Assembly (NCBI GenBank): GCA_918026815.1
Contig: CAKJVC010000055.1
Span: 186,001 to 250,000, forward strand
Reading direction: 5' to 3'
DNA: 64,000 nucleotides
Origin: Chalara sp. BL73
Taxonomy: Eukaryota > Ascomycota > Leotiomycetes > Helotiales
Position numbers and translations under genes: made by a program. The notes under the pieces are model-generated. The model was not told the DNA's origin. It made no database searches and saw nothing but the letters and a program-made list of their open reading frames with translations. This document shows, piece by piece, positions 42,909-52,641 of this stretch. Every line of letters starts with the position of its first letter. Position 1 is the stretch's first letter.

Positions 42909-44774
42909 TCATGGCTTCTTGGAACCCTTTCCGCTTGTGCCTTTTCCTGATTGCTTGACTGGTGTGACTGGAGCAGCAGGCCCGGATTGAGGATTCTTCG
43001 ATGGAGTGTCTTCTGGTCGGCTGAGTTTCAACTTTTCGGTTTGTGCCGAAAGATGGCCGATAGTGTCAGCATACCGTTCTTTCAAGCTACCTTTCTGGTC
43101 GTCCTTGATGCCTGTGGAAGTGAACTTATACCACTGGAAATGCGTTATGCCGTCTAATTCTTTCAGGGCGTCCTTGACTTTCGGATCGTCAGGTTCGGAA
43201 TCGGGAAAAATCCTCGCAAATTGCTCTTCTTCAGTCTCTGCTTCTGAATTTGTTCCGGCTTCGTCTTTGGATTTGGCCCATTTCAAGACCAACGCATCGA
43301 GATTGGCGAAGTATATTTGCGCAGCTGAGGCATCCATCTTCTTTCTTGGCGCACCTGGTACTTGTGGACTTTGGCCGGAATTTTTGTTGCCAGCTATAGG
43401 AGTTTGAGGATCTGTACCTCCTTGTTTTTTCTTTGGCAGGCTTATCTTCCCTCCAAAAATTTTCTTCTTGGACTTTTCTGCTCTATCGACTTCATCATAG
43501 TCAGCGAGACCCATGAATTGACCTCCGTCATTCTCGCATTTAGAATTCCAATCGGCCCAGTCAATGCCAGCACTATCATTGATCAAAAGTTAGCGTCGTA
43601 CATAATTTTACGTTCTTACAAAATCTCTTAGCAGAACTTACATAGCTGCTCCATAATTGTAAATGTCAAAAAAGAAGTAGTCGTCGACATCTGCAGAACC
43701 GCCAGATTTGATGGAAGATGTGGCTGATTTTCGGCTCGACGGTCTAGAACTCGTCCCTGCCCTCTTTTTAGGTGGTGGGTTCTTGTTCTCTGGTTCTTTT
43801 CCTTTCTTGCTGCCTCCTTTTACTATATCTTTGAATCCAGAAATCAGGTTCTTCCCCTTTCCTCCTGATGGTTGTTTATTTGTCTCTGTTGAGGGAGGAG
43901 ATTGTTTATTGCCTGCAAGTCCATCCACGTGGCGGATACCTCTCATATCTATTTGTTTATTAATCTTGCTACCGGCGCCTAGAGCCAAATTGCCGTCAGT
44001 GGGCGGCTCCGCGAAACTCTAGTGGGTATCTAAACTTACTACTATTCTCTGATCTGTCAACGCATCTGAACGCGGGGCTTCTGGCAACACCCTCTTTCAG
44101 AAGTGTGTCCCCCACTTTTCGACTTGGTGGAACCCATCGACCTCCCTCATTCATGAATGCCATAGGAAACTCTTCTTGAGAGGTTTTGCCTTTCGTCATT
44201 ATGTGTTTATTGACCTTTTCAGGGTCTGTGGCTGGGTTGCAAGGGCCACCGGTCCATTGATAACCACCAAGTTTCCTTCTGTAGTTTGAAGATTTTGGCA
44301 GACCTCTTGTAAGTTTAACGTATCCCGGCATGATAGCCCGATCTTTAGTACTGGGATCACAATTTCTGTTCAAGTATGAGTGAGTTATCGCCCGATGACA
44401 AGACTAGCCTCTTACCTCCACCATAGATAATTTCTACATATGTCATGATAGTTTCCTCTGTAACCTCCTACTGCCTTTTCCGTGTTCTCACAATCAAGAG
44501 CTATGAGTGGAACTTTTTTGCCGTCTGGACCCGTTAAGGTGGGTGGGATATCTTCACTTGTCAGATGCCCTATGGTGTTTATTTCGCCTCCTCTCATTTT
44601 TTCCCAATGAGTTTTAATATCATTAGGTATCGTAGTTCCTATCCATATAGACCTTGTGTTAAGTCTTTTCACTGTACTCGTGTTATACTCTGACAAACTG
44701 TATTCGGGAACTGGCTTCGCCCGAGCAATAACGAGGATAGAGCTCCATAGACATAATGATTTCCAAATCGACAT
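42909..44774 (-). CDS. Secreted NucA/NucB-like deoxyribonuclease domain protein with Lys-rich tail
   Basis: Four exons on the minus strand, 44774-44416, 44365-44040, 43978-43642 and 43572-42909, give 561 residues. I start at 44774 because a signal peptide (MSIWKSLCLWSSILVIARA) begins there; the frame stays open upstream to 44984. Residues 105-225 form a Cys-containing domain whose core, QEEFPMAFMNEGG (about 183-195), matches the DE(Y/F)PxA..EGG signature of NucA/NucB secreted nucleases, with Asp replaced by Glu at the first acidic position. Conserved cysteines (DCEN, NCDP, GGPCNP, FRCVD) support an extracellular fold. The remaining 330 residues are low-complexity, rich in Lys, Ser, Pro and Gly (GSKKGKEPENKN, KKKQGG), unlike bacterial members. 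Activity on DNA is inferred from the domain only. Confidence 0.72.
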
Positions 44775-45972
44775 TGGAAGAGAGAGACAGAGAGGTAGTA
44801 CAAGACCGAAATTGTGTAGAACCGATACACTGTTAGGAATCGTTGGCTTGTAATATAGAGGCAGTATAAAGAAGGCTTGAATGGTCTTATGAGCAGCAGA
44901 CTCGACCTTTTTATCTGTGATGTATGTGCGCTCATGGAAATTAAGTTCTAAGTATCCAAACAAATGGAGATACGAGTCTTCCACACTGCGTTTAGAAATA
45001 GTATCAACTCCTTCCTTCAGCGCAGCACAGAGTTATGGCCGAGGACAGCATCTCAGGAATTTATAGCCTCTATACTCAGCTCCTTCTCTATGTATGTAGC
45101 AGCTACTAACATTCTCGGTCCATATGGAAGCTTGCCATGCGCCATGCTTTGAGAAGGAATAGACCCATGGTCATACCTAGGAAGGAATTATGGGATGAGG
45201 CGGAATGATACTCTTCTGTTAGTCCTAGACGACCCGTGGCACTACAGCCTTTTCGAGCCGCCGCGATATTTAACGACAAATGGGATGATTCCGAAAAGGA
45301 CAGAGCCCCTCTAGCTAAATCCCCAGCCTCCCTTGCTCCCGCCGATAAATATGTTGGAAATTCCTTTAGCTTGTAACATGACATGTGAAAGTCTTTCGGG
45401 TCTAACATGTTGGTTGCGCCTGGCTGCTTGAAAATAGTCAAACCACGAACCACATTATCCCACAATCTGCTCACCCAGCTTTAGCTATGCAATTGGGAAC
45501 TTAAGTGAACATGCAAGTCGATTCCAAGCATTCTTGCGCGCTTCATAGAGTTATTTCAGTGCCACTTTCCAATAGCTAGCGAGACTCCTGACCCTAGTTG
45601 AGATCAAGCGTCTTCTTCTAAGGATGTCAAAGCCACCTTTCAACGCTAAACGGGCCTCTTACCATGTCAAGTGTGATGATCCTGCAGTAGATTCAGCTGC
45701 CGATAAATCTATTCTAGAACCAACATAATGTTGGTTTTCAAGCTTGATTACAGAATTTCGTTCGCCAAAAAGCAAAAGTGGGTCGGACCAGCCCCCTTGT
45801 GGCTCAAGCGTTTTTATTACAGAGTTCTTGGCAAAACAGGGGTAAACATCAGGTGATAAACAGCCAACAAAAACAATAATGAGAAGATGACGTTAAAGAA
45901 GAAGCGTACAGAAGACCAAGCTGAGTAAAATAATATTGCTCCTCTGTCAACAGTTTTCAATCAGGGTATGCC
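44775..45972. other. Intergenic, no secure gene
   Basis: 1.2 kb between divergent genes. A 122-codon frame on the minus strand at 45106-45474 lacks an ATG at its start and any recognised domain. Confidence 0.4.
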
Positions 45973-46836
45973 ATGATACTACAGCTCAAAGGTCGATTTA
46001 ATAAGCCCTTGGAGAAGCGTTTTCTCAGATTTTGGAGCAGGAAGACATCTTCTCAGGCCTCGAGCGAACGCGTCGCCACCCAATTACAGAGGGAAAATGA
46101 TTCCAGCGTAGTCAAGACCTGTTACTTTGACCTGGTACCCACTGAAATTCGGCGAGAAATTCTGCGTTGGGCACTACTCCTTCAACACGAGCACTGGATC
46201 GGGAAGAAATTCGAGCACACGAGTGAATATACATTCAATCCTCCGCCACTTATCAAATCATCCGAGTCTCGCTACGTCCGATTCTTTGCCTCCAAGGACA
46301 TGACCCCTCTCTTTCCAGTTTCTCGTCAGTGGTACCAGGAGATATTTGAGGTCGCCTACTCGACCTTCAAATTCAACATTTGCACGGATGCCATCGACAG
46401 TACTTCTGTGCCTCCTGGCAAATTCTGCCTTTCTTTCTTACCTCATCAAGCCTTGCAGCATATTCGAAATATTGTTCTCCTCACCGGCGCGGACCAGCTG
46501 ATAGATCGTGCCGTTGTAGCCTTTTTACAGCAAAGTTATCTAGAAATATCGAAGAGATTGCCTAAGCTTCAAGTTGTAACAATCAAAGTTTGTTATGCAT
46601 CAAAAGGAGATGAAGAGTTCATTCAAAAACAAGACGAGCAGTTCTTCGTCGACAGCCTGTTAGCATTGGCTAGTATCTTCGATAATATTCAAAGGTTCAC
46701 GCTTATCGCTTTCCCCGAGAGAGATGATCGGCTACGAGAAGATCGAGGAGTTCCATTCGAGACCTTGGTTAGCGCGTGTCGAGATGCCCTGGAACAAAGA
46801 AAGCAAGCAGCAAATGCTCTCCCATGGCGGATTTGA
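45973..46836 (+). CDS. 2EXR/F-box-like domain protein
   Basis: Intronless, 287 residues. A basic N-terminus is followed by FDLVPTEIRREILRWALLL (about residues 52-70), the LPxEIRxxIWxxAL pattern of the fungal 2EXR and F-box-like families, and by LFPVSRQWYQEIFEVAYSTFKF, the matching second block (a Cys/Ser-R-x-W/I then aromatic motif). Such proteins are numerous in Pezizomycotina; a role as substrate adaptor is assumed from F-box resemblance, not shown. The C-terminal half (ISKRLPKLQVVTIKV, FDNIQRFTLIAFPE) resembles the leucine-rich strand pattern seen after such boxes. The copia element is inserted 261 bases past its stop. Confidence 0.65.
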   Translation: MILQLKGRFNKPLEKRFLRFWSRKTSSQASSERVATQLQRENDSSVVKTCYFDLVPTEIRREILRWALLLQHEHWIGKKFEHTSEYTFNPPPLIKSSESRYVRFFASKDMTPLFPVSRQWYQEIFEVAYSTFKFNICTDAIDSTSVPPGKFCLSFLPHQALQHIRNIVLLTGADQLIDRAVVAFLQQSYLEISKRLPKLQVVTIKVCYASKGDEEFIQKQDEQFFVDSLLALASIFDNIQRFTLIAFPERDDRLREDRGVPFETLVSACRDALEQRKQAANALPWRI

Positions 46837-47092
46837 CCTCGAGCCCAGTAAGAAAGCATGCATGATAAGCACATGGCAAGGGCAATATGTAACGGCAAAT
46901 AAACTACCAGCGAATACTGAAGCAAAGGCGAATTGGTATCTAAGAGTTTTGTCCATTTTCCACGCGTGACATAAGAAATCTTGGAAGCCGAGATACTGTT
47001 CACCATTGAGGGAGTAAGAAAGATCACGGGAGCAAGGAGCGGCATATTATCCGTAGATGGAGAGGAGCGGTGCTGCGACGAGTTATAAGAAA

Positions 47093-47097
47093 GCAGG
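47093..47097. repeat. Target-site duplication, left copy (gcagg)
   Basis: The five bases gcagg directly before the 5' LTR match the five after the 3' LTR. Confidence 0.9.
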
Positions 47098-47268
47098 TGT
47101 TTGTACGTAGATTAGTTATTGAATGGGGGACAGGTCATGTGACACCGTCACATGACCCTAGAAGGGGCATATCCTCATTCCTCCATTCAACCTTCAACAA
47201 AACAATCACATTCAACCTAAGCAATCCACGTAAAGACGTGGTGTTGCCACAGGTAGAGTGATCCGACA
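47098..47268 (+). repeat. 5' LTR of copia element (171 bp)
   Basis: Begins TGTTTG and ends GACA, with terminal TG...CA. It is identical base for base to the 3' LTR at 52466-52636. It contains a perfect 11-bp inverted repeat with a 3-base loop (47133-47157, arms GGTCATGTGAC/GTCACATGACC). Confidence 0.95.
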
Positions 47269-47911
47269 CTGATCAGTTAGATTTTTCAGATCAGAATATC
47301 GAACTCGAATCAATTCAATTCAATTACAACTTATCTCTTGATCTTTGATCCTTGTGACGCTACACCGGATCTGCAACTTTATTTGCTTCGAATCAATCCC
47401 CAAACCGAACTGTACGCGTACTTAGTTAATTATAGCTATTTCTGCAAACTCCCCCGGAAACCAAGAACCAATCGATAAAAAAAAATGGCAATATAGTAGT
47501 ATCAACGCAAAGAAAGCCACAATAAAAAACTTTAACTTATACGTGATTACAAGAATCAGAGAATACACACAGTATACAAAGTTGAATGCCGACTTCTAAA
47601 AGCTTTTTCAAAATGATTTCAAAAACTTCGACAAAAAGAAATTCAACAAAGTTGCTTTTTCGATCCGCCAGAACTTACGAGCTTATTTGCACAACGGTAG
47701 CGTTTACGTACTACTTTACAACAAATCCAGATCTTTAAGCCAAACTTTATATAACGTAGCAAATAAAGAAAAACGCTATACTTAGAAAAATAAAGAAATC
47801 AAAGCTTTGCTAAGCTAACCGAAAAGCTTAAGCAAAATAACATCCGTAAAGCTTTCCGAACGAATACAAAAACGACTTACAGCTTACGAGCTCTAAAAAC
47901 AAACTCAGCAA

Positions 47912-50900
47912 TTGCAAGAATCTAACATAAAATCACAGCTAGAAAAAAACTACAGTTACAGTAAAAAATTGGCCGCTTTGACTAAGCTGTACAGCGAAAA
48001 TATTAAGTACAGTAGAAAAAATAACAATTTTGACTTTAAGCTGACTATTTTCTTCGACTTGTGCAACAAAGCAAATATACCAAGAATAGCATTAGCTCAA
48101 GCTTATTCGATTATACTACGAAAGCTAGCTTTTGACTACTACTACACTAATCTCAGAAACACTAACAGCACTGCTACTTTTGATTAAATATATACTGCAA
48201 CTTCTAATTACTTCGAAAACTCTAAATACAAGCGTGGCATACTAAGTCGGTAAAACAATACAACTCTTTAAAACGTAATCGCAAGCAACTTTGCAAAGCC
48301 GACTACAGAATGCTTTCAGCTTCTAATCAAAGACCTGCGTCAGTTTTAGCATAGCTTAAATATCAGTTTTCGATTCGAAAATTTCTTTTACAACAAACTT
48401 ATTACAGCTTGCCAACAGAATAAAGCTTGCCGGTACGCTTGCTACAAACCCGCAAGCACCGTAGCGAGCTTAATCAATGATTTACGTTTTTCAATTGCAA
48501 CTTACGAAGCAGCTAACCCGGATTCTACAGCGTACTTTACGGACCGTCGGTATTACAGTAAAAAGCACAACTACAACTCAAGAAATCGCTAGCACAGCTT
48601 ACGACATAAAAGCCGTTGCTTCGTGTGCAAAAAAAAGAACTGCCGCTCGTAAAAACACAGCTCCGAAAAACAGAAGGAAACAAAAGCTCGATTTAAAGCT
48701 TGTAACTTGAGCAAGTTCGACACTAAAGCACTCGATTTCAACAAACGCTTCAACAACAGCTTACGCTAATACATTATAACATTTGAAAGCAATAAAAATA
48801 GCAAAAGCGATTTCGAAAGCATCGACAAAGCTTTCAGTGCTTTAACAATTAAAGCCGACTTTAATTTCGACTTTTTTCTTGATTTAAACTCTGAGCCTAG
48901 TTTTACCGATCAAACAAAGCACTTTGCAACAAACTACTTTACAAGCAGCGACGCAACTTCGCTGATTACGGAACTGAGTAATCGAGCTGTAAGCTATCTA
49001 ATTGCAGCTACGAGCCGTATTTATAACAACAACTCCGTAAGTAATTTTGAAAACGACTCGTACAACGCTAATATCTACGCCGCTACTTCTGCTAACTTAC
49101 TACGCTACAACGCTAACTAATTCTACGGTATTATAATCGACACCGGCGCTTTTAAGCACTCGACAGCCGGCTATAGCCAGCTTCAGGCTTTACAGCGCTA
49201 AAACAGCTTTAATATCGACATCGATAACACGACAAAAAAAATAGTTAAAGTACAGTTTAGTATTAAATCTACGACATTAATTAGCTTTATTTTTCTCGAT
49301 ACTTTACTAAGCTAAATACAATTTCACATAGTCGAAGCAAATACTTTATTTTTTTTTAGCTTTACGGATATAAATTTTTTACAGGTTTATTTAAACAACT
49401 TGAAAAACGTTCTAGTTACTCCGAACAGCAACGTGCTAGTTGTACGTCGTTTTAGCTATTTATTTTTGCTTTAAAATACTTTATTACAGTCTTTTTTAAA
49501 AAACTTTTTCGACAACAACTTTTGCTATTTCACCAATTTAGAGCTACGCCGGCTTTATTACCGATTCGGCCATTTTTCGGTAAATAGGCTTAAAACGGTA
49601 CTAACTCGTGCCGGCTATAAAGTCAGCAAAAGTGCTTTAAAACACTTGACTCAATATTGCTTTTACTGTTAAAAGCATAGCAAATCTTTTGGCAGATTTA
49701 AGTTCACAATCGAAAATAGCAATATCGAATTCAATTATTATATTGTTGTCGATATTATGTATATCGACAAAAGCTTATTGCTTTATATCGTCGACCAGGC
49801 TACTCGATATTAAGCAAAAAAATAGCTTCAAAATATTAGCGCAAAGCATATATAGGACGTGCTACGCATATGCTGGATTAACACTTATTTAAGCCTTTCT
49901 AACTTGATTGCTACCGACGCTGGCAAAAATTTCGTCAGCAAAGAATTTAAACAATACGCCGGCTTTATAAGCATCAAAATTAAAACTGCACCTGTAAAAG
50001 CTCACAACTTAATCGGACTAGTCGAACGATACTACAGCCTTTTGCGTCGTGCTTTTCAAATTATTACAACCGAGATTCAAAATATCGACAAAAATATAGC
50101 TCTGCAAATAGCTTTTAAAGCTGTAAACGACTCTGCAGGCCCCGACAAGCTTGTGCTTACGCTATTAGTCTACGGAGCTTATTTACGAATTACTAAGCTC
50201 GACGCTTTTCTAGCTACTGTTTAACAACGAGCTACAGCTCTCAAAAAAGCTATAAAAGAAATCAAAAAACTTAAAGCTACACGCCAAGTCAACAACGCTT
50301 TCAACATACGGAATGGCTCTAAAATCGACGCTATTCACGACTTCCCTTTAAACTCGCCAGTACTAGTATAAAAAAAAAGCAACACAAAAAAACGTGGCTA
50401 CTGGAATGGCCTATACAAGCTAATATTAATTAAAAAAGAATCATGTGTAATCGACTTACTTCACGGCTTAACTACTTTCCGATCAACAATCGTAAAGCTT
50501 TACTATACGGAAAAAAACCAGAAAAATAGCAAACTTGCACAATTTTCACGGCTTGTAAACTTTGCTACAAGCCCCGAACAGCCGCTACAGCTCGAAAATT
50601 CAATCACTGTTTTTGTGCTACCGCTACAATCACAACCAGCTAAACGCGGCCGAAAAAAACTTCGCAAAAACTCTTTTTTTAATATTACGGCTTTTATACA
50701 AAAAAACGACCTGTTTGCAGCTTTTCGCTAATTAGAAATTACAGGCTTGCTGGAGAAAAGAGTGTTTAAGATTGTAAACCTTGCTACAGTTCTTCAAAAC
50801 GTACGAATCTTCAATTTAAAGTTCGTCGACGAAATTAAAAACAAAAAAACTAATCAAACTTTCGAGAAATCACGTTTAGTCGTTCAAGCTTACAACGACC

Positions 50901-52240
50901 TAAAAAAAAGACTCGTACTAACTTAATTACTTACAATTCAACGAGTCAGCTAACGCTTGATACTTTGCTTTGCGGCCTGTTTACAGCTCGTAAAAACTTT
51001 ATACTTTCGAGATATCTTTTAAGCCTACGTTTAATCAGCTACTAAGCTCAACCGTAACTTCTATATTACGCTTCTACCAGAACTAGCCAGCAAACTAAGC
51101 AAAAGCTCAATTTTCAAAGTAGTTAAACTACTGTACAGCGTTCCGGAAACCGGCAACTACTAGTTCAAAACCTATTACACGCATTACTTAAAAAAACTCG
51201 GAATAAGCTAATCAATTTACGACTTATGCTTTTTGTTCAGCAACTAACTTTTCGGGCTCGTCGGCTTACAAACCGATAACACGCTGTTTTTCGGAAATTC
51301 TGACTTTGTAAAACTAAAGCAATACAAACTGAAACAAGCTCGATTTTCGGCCAAGAATAAAAAAGCTTTTACGCTCGACTACTCAATTAAGTTTAATAAG
51401 GGCCTTATAAAGCTCGACAAAGCCGGAACTATTACACTTTTTCAGAAACGCTAATGCAAAAACTTCAAGCTTGTCGATACCGGTTCCTTTTTAACTACTA
51501 GCTTTAAAAGCCTGACTCGTATTGTCGACACTAAAGATCAATACATCGCTTAACGTGCAAAAAGAGCTTACATCGCTTCCGTATTACAGCCGGAAGCTTT
51601 TTTTAACTTATTTTTTGCAGCTTAAGCAACTAATTTTAACGAAAAAGCCATTAAAACCCTGAACAAACGGCTTTAGTAGCAAATCGACAACTTTACTTGC
51701 GGCTTTCGATTCGTCAAGCTAAATATTAAAACCTTGAACTTACTAGTATTTACTGACTTTTTTTTCGCTAACAATAAGAATCTCTTATTTCAAATTAAGT
51801 ATATATTAGTGCTAGCTGACAGTCAGAATCGAGCAAATATTATTTACTGGTCGTTAGTCAAGTGCAAAAAGGTAACAAAAAGCGTATTAGCTTTCGAGCT
51901 CTATACTATAGCTCATAAATTTGATATCGGCGCTTCGATTAAAGCTACAATCGACAAGATTTTCAATATTACTCTTCCTTTAGTTTTTTGCACAGATTCA
52001 AAGTTATTGTACGACTGCTTCGTCAAGCTAAGAACTACACAAAAAAAGCGGCTTATAATCGACGTTCTATGCTTCCGCTAATCATATAAACGAAAAGAAA
52101 TCGCGAAAGTCAAGTAGATAAGTAGTAATAGCAATCCCGCTGACTCTTTCACCAAAAGCAAAGCTTTTACGGCCCTAAAACAGCTTATTAACATTAATAC
52201 AATCGATATTCGAGCCGTAAAATAAGTGAAAAGAACCGAA
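47912..52240 (+). pseudogene. Copia gag-pol frame interrupted by TAA/TAG codons
   Basis: The open segments at 47912-48187, 49859-50224 and 51734-52081 all lie in the same frame, as do all the pieces between them. The interruptions are single stop codons without indels. Gln codons survive elsewhere in the frame (for example in TIQRVS and GLQTDN), so about half of Gln positions are converted in the pol part. Trp to TAG cases (GNY*FKT, RL**QID, VK*IS) show G to A changes as well as C to T. This is what CpA to TpA mutation on both strands gives, as in repeat-induced point mutation. The second reverse-transcriptase aspartate of the usual QTDD motif reads Asn. Confidence 0.85.
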
Positions 52241-52264
52241 TAAAGAACGTTACGAAGCGTTACG

Positions 52265-52317
52265 GACGTTTTGCAAAGACGTTTTGCAAGGACATCTTGT
52301 AAGGATGTTTTGCAAAA
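52265..52317. repeat. 13-bp tandem repeat, four units
   Basis: Four slightly diverged copies of gacgttttgcaaa lie just after the end of the pol frame, within the element and before its 3' LTR. Confidence 0.8.
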
Positions 52318-52465
52318 GCGGTTTAAAAGGGTATTTGCGAATAAGATACTGGCCAATAGAAAAGCCTATCGACCTGGCCACTGGCCAGTCAAATTGATTT
52401 TTCCTTTGATTCTTTTCATCGATTCTATTCAATAGCAATTCAGGGCATTCTTAAAGTATGTCCAG

Positions 52466-52636
52466 TGTTTGTACGTAGATTAGTTATTGAATGGGGGACA
52501 GGTCATGTGACACCGTCACATGACCCTAGAAGGGGCATATCCTCATTCCTCCATTCAACCTTCAACAAAACAATCACATTCAACCTAAGCAATCCACGTA
52601 AAGACGTGGTGTTGCCACAGGTAGAGTGATCCGACA
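52466..52636 (+). repeat. 3' LTR of copia element (171 bp)
   Basis: Identical to the 5' LTR, including the inverted repeat (52501-52525). Confidence 0.95.
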
Positions 52637-52641
52637 GCAGG
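52637..52641. repeat. Target-site duplication, right copy (gcagg)
   Basis: Matches 47093-47097 on the other side of the element. Confidence 0.9.

Larger units (their letters stand above)
47098..52636 (+). mobile_element. Complete but stop-riddled Ty1/copia LTR retrotransposon
   Basis: A 5539-bp element with identical 171-bp LTRs and a gcagg target duplication. One reading frame carries, in copia order, a gag with a CFVC...C...H knuckle (about 48625-48665), a protease site (IIDTGA, about 49135), integrase (ATDAGKNF and LVERYYSLLRRAF, about 49910-50060), reverse transcriptase (GLVGLQTDN, about 51265) and RNase H (TDFFFANN, AFELYTIAHKFD, FCTDSKLLYDC, about 51750-52015). The frame is not shifted from 47912 to about 52240, but is cut by about 33 TAA or TAG codons and no TGA. 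Most fall where Gln or Trp is expected. As it stands it cannot make its polyprotein by the standard code. No polypurine tract is evident at the 3' LTR, and I could not identify the primer-binding site. Confidence 0.92.

Noticed and set aside
45106..45474. 122-codon minus-strand frame
   Set aside because: It begins with GTG, lacks an ATG, and shows no known motif.
48477..48710. 77-codon frame inside the copia element
   Set aside because: It is out of frame with the gag knuckle, which is read in the neighbouring frame.
47912..52240. Genome-wide reassignment of TAA/TAG to glutamine
   Set aside because: All other genes in the window end normally at TAA, TAG or TGA and contain none internally, so the stops are specific to the element.
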